Positions 19,083 to 26,887 of a DNA stretch of 40,554 bases are shown here, piece by piece. This DNA is from an uncultured Pseudomonadota bacterium (GTDB lineage Bacteria; Pseudomonadota; Alphaproteobacteria; RUG11792): positions 1 through 40,554 of the forward strand of contig CADBLQ010000012.1 in assembly GCA_902795615.1 (NCBI GenBank). Direction: 5' to 3'. Below the pieces are notes generated by a model, which saw only the letters and a program-made list of their open reading frames with translations, searched no databases and was not told the DNA's origin. Made by a program: the position numbers and the translations under genes. Numbering within the stretch: position 1 is the first letter of the stretch; each line of letters starts with the position of its first letter.

Positions 19083-19104
19083 GGGCAACCTACTAGGGTT
19101 ACCC
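19083..19104 (-). terminator. Hairpin after the rpmB-secB operon
   Basis: GGGCAACC pairs with GGTTACCC with one mismatch and a six-base loop, 25 bases beyond the secB stop. The following minus-strand sequence is A/T-rich but not a clean U-run, so the call is moderate. Confidence 0.45.
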
Positions 19105-19128
19105 GAGTTTTTCGTCAGGAAAATAGAT

Positions 19129-19704
19129 TTAGTTTACTGTTGGTTTTTTGTCAGCTACTTCAGAAGTGGTTGCTGTAACTTTTTCATTCTGTTGTGCTAA
19201 TTCACGTTTTTTCTGTATATACAGTGTTGCAAAATCAATTGGGTCTAACAATAATGGTGGATAACCACCATGCCGTGTAATATCAGCAATTATCGAACGC
19301 ACGAATGGGAACATTAAAAACGGAGAATGAACCAATAGTGCAGGTTCTAAAACATCTGCAGTTTGATTTTTATCAACTGATACTAATGCCCCATACGATA
19401 AATCTATTAAAAAGATCGTCTGTTTTTCCACAGTTGAGTTCACTTTTACTTTAAGGACGACTTCGTATGTCTCGTCATTCATTTTTGTTACATGACTTTC
19501 AACATTAACAGAAACATCCGGTTTTGCGTTTTTATCACTGTACTTAATTAAGAAATTTGGATTTTCAAATGACAAATCCTTAATATACTGATCGTGAATG
19601 TAGAATGGAAACTGATTACGAGTTTCGCTCTTATCACTAGAGGCATTTTCTGGAGCTGAATTATCAGTTACGTTTTCATTGTTTAATTTCTGTTGAATTG
19701 CCAT
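19129..19704 (-). CDS. secB: Protein-export chaperone SecB
   Basis: 191 residues; family about 155-165, the excess being an N-terminal Asn/Ser-rich extension (~30 residues) and a C-terminal tail. The SecB core is clear: FPFYIHDQYIKDLSFENPN, the YEVVLKVKV strand, and HSPFLMFPFVRSIIADITRH with GGYPPLLLDPIDFATLY. SecB is a cytosolic tetramer that keeps presecretory proteins unfolded and hands them to SecA. Its ATG overlaps the rpmB stop (TAATG on the minus strand), indicating translational coupling. Its presence fits the large load of signal-peptide proteins in this window. Confidence 0.95.
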   Translation of the reverse strand: MAIQQKLNNENVTDNSAPENASSDKSETRNQFPFYIHDQYIKDLSFENPNFLIKYSDKNAKPDVSVNVESHVTKMNDETYEVVLKVKVNSTVEKQTIFLIDLSYGALVSVDKNQTADVLEPALLVHSPFLMFPFVRSIIADITRHGGYPPLLLDPIDFATLYIQKKRELAQQNEKVTATTSEVADKKPTVN

Positions 19705-20006
19705 TAGTTACCCCTTTCTGTCTTTAATTTACATGTTTTCAGCAACTCATTTTTAATTATTAATGCTCTCTTACTGAGTTTGCAATCACATGTTTTTAAC
19801 AAATAAGCATCCAATCCACCGTTTTTTTCAACAGTACGCAACCCAGACGGAGTTACGCGTAATTGGAATACTTTTTTCAATGATTCACTCATAAAAGAGA
19901 TTTTTTGTAAATTCGGTAAAAACTTACGGCGTGTCTTGTTATGGGCATGGCTTACATTATTACCAAACAATACTGTTTTACCTGTTAATGCACACTTTCT
20001 TGGCAT
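19704..20006 (-). CDS. rpmB: 50S ribosomal protein L28
   Basis: 100 residues. The start at 20006 gives the standard L28 N-terminus MPRKCALTGKTVLFGNNVSH followed by AHNKTRRKFLPNLQK. The frame is open 42 codons further upstream into the tRNA-Val region, but that part does not resemble L28. The C-terminal region includes RVTPSGLRTVEKNGGLDAYL, as in bacterial L28. Three cysteines at the C-terminus (KTCDCK, KTCK) are extra. No clear Shine-Dalgarno is seen. It is translationally coupled to secB downstream. Confidence 0.93.
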   Translation of the reverse strand: MPRKCALTGKTVLFGNNVSHAHNKTRRKFLPNLQKISFMSESLKKVFQLRVTPSGLRTVEKNGGLDAYLLKTCDCKLSKRALIIKNELLKTCKLKTERGN

Positions 20007-20126
20007 ATTGCTAACAATTTTAAATCCTACTTCCCATGATAACATGGTTTTACCAGTCTCCTCAACAAAGGTATATTTGACATCTAGTATGGATTTTAAT
20101 ATGATTAACGTATGAATTGGTGTTTT

Positions 20127-20201
<75 letters not shown>

Positions 20202-20215
20202 TTTTCAAATTCTGT

Positions 20216-21157
20216 ATGAAACCACTGAAATCTACATTGATTTTATTCGGGAGTTTGACAGCTTTCATACTACTTACATATCAGGAAAGTAAATTGCCCG
20301 ATCACTCAGTATTCTTTATAGGTGGTGATAATTTATACGATGTAATGAAACAAGACAGTTCATTTAGTAATAACTTTATCTTTTGGATTGTTGATGCTCT
20401 TCCAGAATTGAAAACGCGTATTAAAACCGGAGAATATCTTCTGACACACAGGGAAAATGCTTACTCATTTGTCTTAAAGCTACTCTCTTCTGGTTTCGTC
20501 AGACGTAAAATTACTTTTCGGGAAGGCTTAACTGTTCGACAAATTATTGAGCAACTTAATAAGAATTCACTTTTGGTAGGCGAAGTAACTAAAATACCTA
20601 CTGAAGGTAGTTTAATGCCAGATACCTACTTTTATAAATTCGGAGATACCCGAAAAAGTATAATTAATCGAATGCAAGATGAAATGCATAAATTTAAAAA
20701 ACAAAAAATCAAACTAAACAAAACAAGTCTTAATTGGAATGAAATTGTAACTCTAGGTTCACTAATTGAATTAGAAGCAGGTAATGATAAAGACCGACCT
20801 ATTGTTTCCTCTGTATTACATAACCGATTGAAGAAAGGACAACCTTTAGAATGTTGTCCAACTATAATATATGCTCTATCAATTAATGGTAAAACGGTAA
20901 ATCGCACCAGCATTACATATAAGGATCTATTCTTCAAATCTTCTTATAATACATATAGAAATAAGGGGTTGCCTCCAACTCCTATATGTTGCCCAAGCAG
21001 AGCATCTATATTAGCCGCAATGAATCCAGCTGAAACAAAGTATTACTATTATATCTCGAATTTATACACAAAGGAAACATTTTATTCAGAGACATTCCAA
21101 CAACATGTTAAGAAAAAAATAATGCTTAAAAACGTCAAGAAACCGTGTGCTGGTTAG
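20216..21157 (+). CDS. mltG: Endolytic murein transglycosylase MltG
   Basis: 313 residues from the ATG at 20216, just after tRNA-Val; an in-frame ATG at 20117 would run through the tRNA and is rejected. An N-terminal membrane anchor (STLILFGSLTAFILLTY) is followed by a LysM-like part (residues ~30-90) and the YceG/MltG catalytic domain. Motifs are FREGLTVRQIIEQL, TLGSLIELEAG (Glu185/187, one being the catalytic acid), SVLHNRLKKGQPLECCPT and YNTYRNKGLPPTPICCPSRA. MltG cleaves nascent glycan strands in the inner membrane and sets their length. Cysteines replace the usual residues in QPLECCPT (commonly LQSDPT) and PICCPS (commonly PIxNPG). Confidence 0.93.
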   Translation: MKPLKSTLILFGSLTAFILLTYQESKLPDHSVFFIGGDNLYDVMKQDSSFSNNFIFWIVDALPELKTRIKTGEYLLTHRENAYSFVLKLLSSGFVRRKITFREGLTVRQIIEQLNKNSLLVGEVTKIPTEGSLMPDTYFYKFGDTRKSIINRMQDEMHKFKKQKIKLNKTSLNWNEIVTLGSLIELEAGNDKDRPIVSSVLHNRLKKGQPLECCPTIIYALSINGKTVNRTSITYKDLFFKSSYNTYRNKGLPPTPICCPSRASILAAMNPAETKYYYYISNLYTKETFYSETFQQHVKKKIMLKNVKKPCAG

Positions 21158-21509
21158 CATTAAGTATTGAGATAATTCCACCATATTCACACATACATGT
21201 GTCGCACATTGAACATGGACTTTGCCCTCCAATTTTGACATTACTTTTTTGTGTTATCCAGCCTGGTGGTGTCATAATTTTGGGTATACATATTGTTGGA
21301 ATAATTATTAAATTAAACAATGTTATAACTAGAGGATTGTTTGGGGCAGAACACATTCCCAATGAAGGGATATTTAGCTGTTTAGTGTCAAATTGTTTTA
21401 CTGCAGGTTTGTTACATATCATAACCCTATCAATTGGAATTACTTGAATGGGTATTTGCGTTGACCCGAACGTACACTTACAACTAGATCCTACAACGGA
21501 AATTGCCAT
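21135..21509 (-). CDS. PAAR-like (DUF4280) spike-tip protein
   Basis: 124 residues with the DUF4280/PAAR-like plan: an N-terminal SSCKCTFGS strand, DRVMICNKPAV, LNIPSLGMCSAPNNP, PTICIPKIMTPPGW and SNVKIGGQSPCSMCDTCMCE with final YGGIISI. Such small cysteine/glycine-rich proteins sharpen the VgrG spike of type VI secretion or related contractile systems and can carry effectors. It has no extension domain, so it would be a bare tip or recruit effectors non-covalently. Its ATG overlaps the stop of the upstream beta-barrel gene (TAATG), implying translational coupling, and its 3' end overlaps mltG by 23 bases. Together with tssF it argues for a T6SS elsewhere in this genome. Confidence 0.82.
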   Translation of the reverse strand: MAISVVGSSCKCTFGSTQIPIQVIPIDRVMICNKPAVKQFDTKQLNIPSLGMCSAPNNPLVITLFNLIIIPTICIPKIMTPPGWITQKSNVKIGGQSPCSMCDTCMCEYGGIISILNANQHTVS

Positions 21510-22255
21510 TAGAACCTATACCCACAGCCCATTGATATTTGATAAGATGCAATCGTAGTATCAGCTGTTTTGGTTTCTTTATTTTTTACATTTAATTTAT
21601 CAACTGAAGTTTTGTTTGACCTGGCGAAATTTAAATTAACCATGACATGATCAGAGAGAAGGAATTCAATACCCCCCCCCCATACAAATGAGCCTATGTA
21701 ATTACTTTTATCTTTTGGGGCATTATCTATTTGCCAATCATATTTTACATGTGAAAGACTACCACCTAACTTCCCGTAAAATTGAAATCGACCAACTGCA
21801 ACACCTAATTTTGCAAAACCTAAATATTCTGTTCCTACTTTAAAATTTGCAATATTGACGTTATTTTTTTTAGGATATTCAATTTTTGAAGCCGGATTAA
21901 ATGCAACGTTTACATCAGCACCTACAACTAAAGATCCAAAATTCTTATCACCACCAATTGACAGATTAACTGCTAGGTGACTTTTATCTAAATTTAACTT
22001 TTGGTTTGTAGTTTCATTTTCATTTTGTGTACTAAAATTACCAAAGATTAAATGATTTTTAAGTCCTAAACTTAACCCAGAATAAAAGCCAGTTTTTATT
22101 TTTGAGCCGTTGGTCTTTTTCGTGTCAGATTTTTCATCATCAGTTTCATTAGTTCTCGTACCCTCTGTTTCGATATTATTATTCGAAGATTGAACATCAG
22201 CACATGCGATATAAACAAACACAGACACGAGAGACAATATGTAAAATATTTTCAT
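21509..22255 (-). CDS. Outer-membrane beta-barrel protein (OmpW/Omp25-like size)
   Basis: 248 residues. Signal peptide MKIFYILSLVSVFVYIACA is followed by an acidic Asn/Thr/Lys-rich stretch (to ~55), then alternating strands beginning GFYSGLSLGLKNHLIFG and including VNLSIGGDKNFGSLVVGADV, FAKLGVAVGRFQFYGKLGG, GSFVWGGGIEFLLSD and ending ISMGCGYRF. A C-terminal aromatic residue is typical of barrels inserted by BamA. About eight strands fit. The precise family is not certain. A run of ten G on the coding strand encodes WGGG (see repeat). Its stop overlaps the start of the PAAR-like gene, an uncommon pairing. Confidence 0.82.
   Translation of the reverse strand: MKIFYILSLVSVFVYIACADVQSSNNNIETEGTRTNETDDEKSDTKKTNGSKIKTGFYSGLSLGLKNHLIFGNFSTQNENETTNQKLNLDKSHLAVNLSIGGDKNFGSLVVGADVNVAFNPASKIEYPKKNNVNIANFKVGTEYLGFAKLGVAVGRFQFYGKLGGSLSHVKYDWQIDNAPKDKSNYIGSFVWGGGIEFLLSDHVMVNLNFARSNKTSVDKLNVKNKETKTADTTIASYQISMGCGYRF
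21672..21681 (-). repeat. Ten-guanine homopolymer inside the beta-barrel gene
   Basis: On the coding (minus) strand a T is followed by ten consecutive G, read TGG GGG GGG GGT (Trp-Gly-Gly-Gly). It is the longest G/C run in an A+T-rich window. A one-base change would shift the frame for the last ~55 codons of the gene. Confidence 0.95.
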
Positions 22256-22414
22256 GGCATCGATGTTAATAAATTCCTTAGTGAAATTATCTCATACATA
22301 CTAGACTACAGCAATAATGAAAGATGAAGATTTATCAAATTAAAAAAAATTGGTTGTTCAACCACATACTGAAAGATAAAAAAATAAACATATGGTTAAT
22401 TTCTTCAAGAAATG

Positions 22415-22490
22415 TGGTGGGCGCCGTAGGATTCGAACCTACGACCCACTGATTAAGAGTCAGTTGCTCTACCAACTGAGCTAGGCGCCC
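22415..22490 (-). tRNA. tRNA-Lys (CTT)
   Basis: Read on the minus strand: acceptor GGGCGCC/GGCGCCC, D-stem GCTC/GAGC, anticodon stem ACTGA/TCAGT with loop CTCTTAA (anticodon CTT), T-stem GTAGG/CCTAC, discriminator A and encoded CCA. A second lysine tRNA (TTT) lies at 25710-25785. Confidence 0.96.
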
Positions 22491-22597
22491 TTGTTAAAAT
22501 AATACCATAATTTGCGATGTTCAACATCCTATGGAAATTTTATACCCGATAATTGTAAAAAAGATGATACACGTTGATATGAGTTCAATCAAGACAG

Positions 22598-22627
22598 GAT
22601 AAACAGGTGAAATCTCCCCTGTTTATC
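22598..22627 (-). terminator. Perfect hairpin just downstream of the USP gene
   Basis: Ten-base perfect stem GATAAACAGG / CCTGTTTATC with a ten-base loop, starting eight bases after the stop of the USP-type protease gene. The following minus-strand bases (CTGTCTTGATT) are a poor U-run, so this may be a weak terminator or an mRNA 3'-end stabiliser. Confidence 0.55.
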
Positions 22628-22634
22628 AATACAT

Positions 22635-25247
22635 TTAATTTTTATCTTCTTTTAATTCATAGCAAAGGATATATGGAGTTGCAAAATCGTATACGTCTCG
22701 TTGAAAGTTTTCAATAGGGGTAACAAATGCATCATTATACCTAAACCATTTATTGGTATTCGGTAGTTTACATGATGCAACAAAGTGTGCATTTGGACCA
22801 CTTGCTCCTATGTGAGTTATTACCCCAAACAGTTGATATTTCCAACATCTATCTTTTCTATTCGGACATTCGGTAGCTACGTAGTTTGTTATATCAAGTT
22901 CTTGATTGAAATTTAATTTAACGTTATACATGTTGTTTTTTCCGCGATTTAAAATTAGTATCAAAACTTTTGGGGCACTATAAATTTTTGAAGTGTATTC
23001 ACTGTTCGATAATTGCCTACAGATATTGCAGTAATTTTGATTATCTCCTGTAAATAAGTCAGTTTTTTGATTATATTCAAAACAGTCATTGAGGGTTACG
23101 ATATTGGGACCCATTACTCCGTAATTAAATTTCCTTACTTCTTCTAATGGCAATATTAAGCAATTAAATATTCCGTAATTATAGCAAATAGGATAATTCA
23201 TTCTTCGACTGTCGTAGAAATTTTTACAATACATACAAGTATTCGTTGCTTCATTAATACCAAAAAAATTATCAGAAAATATAGATGTTTCCTTACAAAA
23301 TTCATTAAAAAAATAGATGAGAGCATTCCTTTTTTTGTACTGATTTTGCGGTTCGTTGATGGTGATTCGTGTATCTACAGGTTTTTTTAGTTCTTTATGC
23401 ATCTGTTCAAGAAGGTAAATTATAAAATCTTTTGCATCTCCAGCTTCCCCTGGTTTAAATAGCGGGTTTTGTTTTTCAACAAGTTTCATAAATTCGTTTG
23501 GTGTGTATTTATTATTTCCATTTGCTCGGTCTTTATTCCAAACCGTTTCAACTAATTTGATATATTTACCAACAAGACTATTATTATTATAATTTATTCC
23601 TTTTTCAGAAATGTTTGCTTGAATGGATTTCTTTCTGTTTTCACCAAGAAAATAATTTGTTAACTCTTTTGTATGTAATAAACATTGCAACGTAGCGTTC
23701 CTAAAACAAGTCGCCCCTACATTATCTAATCCTTTTGCAGGCTTCGATCCAAGTGGATATTTATACGGAGGATCCCAACATTCTTGAAGTAACGGTTGAT
23801 ATTTAATTTGATTCCCCTGTTGTTGATAAAATTGATTGTTCTGCGAGTTATTCATCATATTAATGTTCATATTCATCATATTATTATTCATTCCTTGATT
23901 GTTATATGGATTGTTTATCATATTATAATTTTGTGTGTTTTGTATTCCCATATTATTTATGTAAGGCATATTATTATATAAATTGAATTGATTATTATTG
24001 GCTTGCGAAAACTGATTGTTTGAGTTGAAACTGTTTACCTGATTGCCTTGATTGATATTCATGTTGTTGTTATTATTCACTATATTATTACTGTTTCCAT
24101 AAGCGTTTTGATAAGGGGAGTTTTGATTTACATTGTTCTGGAGCAATACATCATTTGAGTTAGCAAACGCATTTTGTTTATTGTTCTCAATAATCTGAGT
24201 TTTGTCTGCATTATTTCCAGGTAACTTGTCTAACCTCATGAGCGTCTTATTAGTATCTAAATCCTTAACAATTTCAACGTTTTTCTTTTCATCTTCTCTC
24301 TTCATTAGTTCGTTAAATGTTTTTTTCATAACACTTGCGACGGGTTCATTTTTATCATCCCGTCCCGAACAACTTACCCAGAATTGTTCTAAATAACACT
24401 CCCAGTCATGCTTAAAAAGTGCTATTCCGTCGTCTGTAACTTTACCCTTATTTTTAAGTGCCAAAATTGCATTGTATAACACAATTCCAGATACTAAACT
24501 ATATTGACCAATGGGTATCAAAGTATCAATTAATGCCAACTTTATTGCTTTTTCCTTTTTGCAATATCTATACGCACGCTTTATATCATCGCCCTTAACA
24601 TTATAAATAAGGTTTGCCGTTTTGTATTGGTATTCGTTCTGATCATAAACGCCATTTATACTACCGCTATGATCTGTTCGCCAATTGTTAACCAAACAAT
24701 CAAAGACTATCCAGGCATTTATTAAACCTGCTACTTCGTCGCCATATTTCTCTATCTGTTCCTTATATCGTTTCTGTATATGTTTTTGAACACCTTCCTT
24801 ATCAAGTTCATAGATTTTGGCGTCATTATTTTTAGTGATTTCGTCTCTTAGTTTTGTTAATAATTGTTTAATACTATTTTTAAATCCCGCAATGATATGA
24901 GCATACTGGTTTTCAGTAACAACATAACTTAGTGCAACTAGTATTCCAAGGTTCTTAATAGATTCGGAAAAATCTTTTTCTTTTTCCTTATTTAATTTTG
25001 AAAAAGGTTTCAATACTGCTTTTTTAGCCCAGTATTTATCTCCAAGCCCACAGGCTTTAGCTTTAATTTCGATGTTCTGAACAAGCTTTTCATTTGCAAT
25101 ATCTAATAACTCTTCAAACTTTGAATACTGTTTTTGTTCTAACACTGACAATATGCCAGTATTATAATCTAATGCCACTAAATTGTTTTGATTGTACATT
25201 ACAACTGTAGCAACAGACATTAACAAATACTTTAATAATTTTTGCAT
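22635..25247 (-). CDS. Exported ubiquitin-specific protease (USP, peptidase family C19) homologue
   Basis: 870 residues. N-terminus MQKLLKYLLMSVATVVMYNQ looks like a signal peptide. Residues ~30-340 form a helical domain I do not recognise; ~365-480 is very rich in Asn/Gln/Met. Residues ~500-866 are a eukaryote-type USP domain: Cys box GLDNVGATC514FRNATLQCLL; the QQD-like box GDAKDFIIYLLEQMHKEL; a zinc-finger pair C671MYC674 and C740NIC743 as in the USP finger; KVLILILNRG; and the His box NAH821FVASCK with KWFRYND839 (Asn838/Asp839) and final YILCYEL. All triad elements are present, so it should be able to cleave ubiquitin or a ubiquitin-like protein. Bacteria have no ubiquitin, so a eukaryotic host target is inferred. 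It stands alone, flanked by a downstream hairpin and a long gap upstream. Confidence 0.92.
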   Translation of the reverse strand: MQKLLKYLLMSVATVVMYNQNNLVALDYNTGILSVLEQKQYSKFEELLDIANEKLVQNIEIKAKACGLGDKYWAKKAVLKPFSKLNKEKEKDFSESIKNLGILVALSYVVTENQYAHIIAGFKNSIKQLLTKLRDEITKNNDAKIYELDKEGVQKHIQKRYKEQIEKYGDEVAGLINAWIVFDCLVNNWRTDHSGSINGVYDQNEYQYKTANLIYNVKGDDIKRAYRYCKKEKAIKLALIDTLIPIGQYSLVSGIVLYNAILALKNKGKVTDDGIALFKHDWECYLEQFWVSCSGRDDKNEPVASVMKKTFNELMKREDEKKNVEIVKDLDTNKTLMRLDKLPGNNADKTQIIENNKQNAFANSNDVLLQNNVNQNSPYQNAYGNSNNIVNNNNNMNINQGNQVNSFNSNNQFSQANNNQFNLYNNMPYINNMGIQNTQNYNMINNPYNNQGMNNNMMNMNINMMNNSQNNQFYQQQGNQIKYQPLLQECWDPPYKYPLGSKPAKGLDNVGATCFRNATLQCLLHTKELTNYFLGENRKKSIQANISEKGINYNNNSLVGKYIKLVETVWNKDRANGNNKYTPNEFMKLVEKQNPLFKPGEAGDAKDFIIYLLEQMHKELKKPVDTRITINEPQNQYKKRNALIYFFNEFCKETSIFSDNFFGINEATNTCMYCKNFYDSRRMNYPICYNYGIFNCLILPLEEVRKFNYGVMGPNIVTLNDCFEYNQKTDLFTGDNQNYCNICRQLSNSEYTSKIYSAPKVLILILNRGKNNMYNVKLNFNQELDITNYVATECPNRKDRCWKYQLFGVITHIGASGPNAHFVASCKLPNTNKWFRYNDAFVTPIENFQRDVYDFATPYILCYELKEDKN

Positions 25248-25503
25248 ATTATGATTCCATTTCTCTATAACACTCTATTCTCTAGCTTGTCACATTATTT
25301 CTTAATTTTGTTTTAATTCACTGACTTTTTAGCAACCTTTTTATTTAACCTTATAAAAATCCTGCAAGACGAACGCTTCTGGTTTGTCAAAAATGGTTTT
25401 CCTTCTGGGACTTGGCTTTACCGATTTTTGCTGATGCAAAAGTTGTTCAATCGAAGATTGCCGAACGTATAAATGCATCATGAGTGGGTGAAAAAACACG
25501 AAT
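25248..25503. other. Non-coding stretch upstream of the USP gene, possible gene remnant
   Basis: No complete gene. The first part should hold the USP promoter. A 44-codon plus-strand frame without a start codon (about 25349-25483) ends ADAKVVQSKIAERINAS and could be the tail of a lost gene. Part of it (25443-25465) recurs at 25564-25586 with one base change. I cannot assign the fragment to a family. Confidence 0.35.
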
Positions 25504-25648
25504 AATCCCGTAGGAATTTATACTCTTAGGGAAATTGTCAACAGATGGCGTCTCCTACGGGATTTGTTCAATCAAAGATTGCCGAATCCCGTAGGAATTT
25601 ATAACTCTTAGGGAAATTGTCAATAGATGGCGTCTCCTACGGGATTTG
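25504..25648. repeat. Imperfect tandem repeat (81-base period) carrying copies of the tRNA-Glu 3' end
   Basis: A 63-64 base unit occurs at 25504-25566 and 25585-25648, differing by one substitution and one inserted base. Each unit begins with AATCCCGTAGGA and ends with its complement TCCTACGGGATT, so each can form a 12-base-pair hairpin. The right end of the second unit is the real 3' end of tRNA-Glu (25628-25648); the first carries the same 21 bases including the CCA complement (25546-25566). Confidence 0.93.
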
Positions 25649-25703
25649 AACCCATGTTGCCGCCGTGAAAGGGCGACGTCCTAGACCCCTAGACGAAGGA
25701 GAC
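25628..25703 (-). tRNA. tRNA-Glu (TTC)
   Basis: On the minus strand: acceptor GTCTCCT/AGGAGAC, discriminator G, encoded CCA, and an anticodon loop CTTTCAC within CGCC.../GGCG, giving anticodon TTC. T-loop TTCAAAT is standard. Its 3' end overlaps the duplicated repeat described at 25504-25648. Confidence 0.96.
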
Positions 25704-25709
25704 GTACAA

Positions 25710-25785
25710 TGGTGGGCTCAACAGGGATCGAACCTGTGACCCTCTGATTAAAAGTCAGATGCTCTACCAGCTGAGCTATGAGCCC
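25710..25785 (-). tRNA. tRNA-Lys (TTT)
   Basis: On the minus strand: acceptor GGGCTCA/TGAGCCC, D-stem GCTC/GAGC, anticodon stem TCTGA/TCAGA with loop CTTTTAA (anticodon TTT), T-stem ACAGG/CCTGT, encoded CCA. It is six bases upstream of tRNA-Glu and probably cotranscribed with it. Confidence 0.97.
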
Positions 25786-25843
25786 CAGAACACAGTTATG
25801 TTAACACGAATATATTTTCAAATGCAATTAGCATACAAAAATT

Positions 25844-26887
25844 TTATTTATGACTTTGCAACTGTCCACAAGCAGCCATTATATCTTTGCCACGACTATG
25901 ACGAATTGTAGCGTTTATACCTGACTTTATCAACAATTTTCTGAAATCTTGCATTTTCTCACTACTGCATCCCTGATATTTACCGCCAGCCCATGAATTA
26001 AATTGAATTAAATTAATCTTACACTTAATGCCATGCAGTAATTTTATCAATTGCTTTACCATTGCTGGACTATCATTCACTCCGTTCAATAATAAGTACT
26101 CGAATGTAATTAATTTGTCTGGATACAACATGTTGTAGTTACGACATACTGCTAGTAAACTGTCAAGATGGTATAAATCATTTATTGGCATAATTGTCGA
26201 CCGTACAGTCGAGTTGGGAGCATGTAGTGAAATTGCTAAGTTACACTTTAATATCGGAATTATTTTTTCAAGAACCGGTACAACACCGGAGGTTGATAAC
26301 GTAATATGCTTATGATTTATTCCTTGCCTTTCACTACCTAGTTTAAAATTTTCTAATGCTATAGAAACATTGTGCCAGTTGTATAGTGGTTCGCCCATAC
26401 CCATTATCACAATATTAGAAATTTTATTGGCAACATTGCACCAACTATCAACATAGTCTTTTATTACTAACACTTGTCCAATAATTTCTTCAGCAGTTAA
26501 GTTACGTTTAAAACCGTTATATCCGGTATTACAAAACTTACAACCGACAGCACAGCCTACCTGAGTTGATACACATATGGTATTGCGATGATTTTCAGGA
26601 ATAAATACAGTTTCAATTGTCATATTGTCATCTAACAATAATAAGAATTTTATCGTGCCATCAACAGATTTGTTAATTTTTGATATTTTAGGACGATATA
26701 TATAATAATTGTTACTTAGTAAACGTTGGGTCTGAAAATTTAAATTTGTCATTTGATTAAATGACGTTACTCCTTTGTCATATATCCAATCTATAACTTG
26801 ATCAACTCTGAATTTCACCAGTCCAATATCGTTAAACTGTACCTTTAATTCTTCTATAGTAAAATTTAAAATTCCTTTCACTTCCAA
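25844..26887 (-). CDS. rlmN: Dual-specificity RNA methyltransferase RlmN
   Basis: 347 residues, a radical-SAM enzyme that methylates C2 of adenosine in 23S rRNA (A2503) and in some tRNAs. The cluster motif is C112AVGC116KFC119 followed by NTGYNGFKRNLTAEEI. GMGEPLYN, ITLSTSGVVP, LAISLHAPN and the C-terminal catalytic-cysteine region MAACGQL are all present. N-terminal FRVDQVIDWIYDKGVTSFNQ is the usual RlmN accessory domain. It is the last gene of a minus-strand run: its start overlaps the end of lolD by ten bases, so translation is likely coupled. Confidence 0.96.
   Translation of the reverse strand: MEVKGILNFTIEELKVQFNDIGLVKFRVDQVIDWIYDKGVTSFNQMTNLNFQTQRLLSNNYYIYRPKISKINKSVDGTIKFLLLLDDNMTIETVFIPENHRNTICVSTQVGCAVGCKFCNTGYNGFKRNLTAEEIIGQVLVIKDYVDSWCNVANKISNIVIMGMGEPLYNWHNVSIALENFKLGSERQGINHKHITLSTSGVVPVLEKIIPILKCNLAISLHAPNSTVRSTIMPINDLYHLDSLLAVCRNYNMLYPDKLITFEYLLLNGVNDSPAMVKQLIKLLHGIKCKINLIQFNSWAGGKYQGCSSEKMQDFRKLLIKSGINATIRHSRGKDIMAACGQLQSHK

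Noticed and set aside
25504-25648. CRISPR array
   Set aside because: Only two units, each internally palindromic and derived from the tRNA-Glu 3' end, with no cas genes; not a CRISPR layout.
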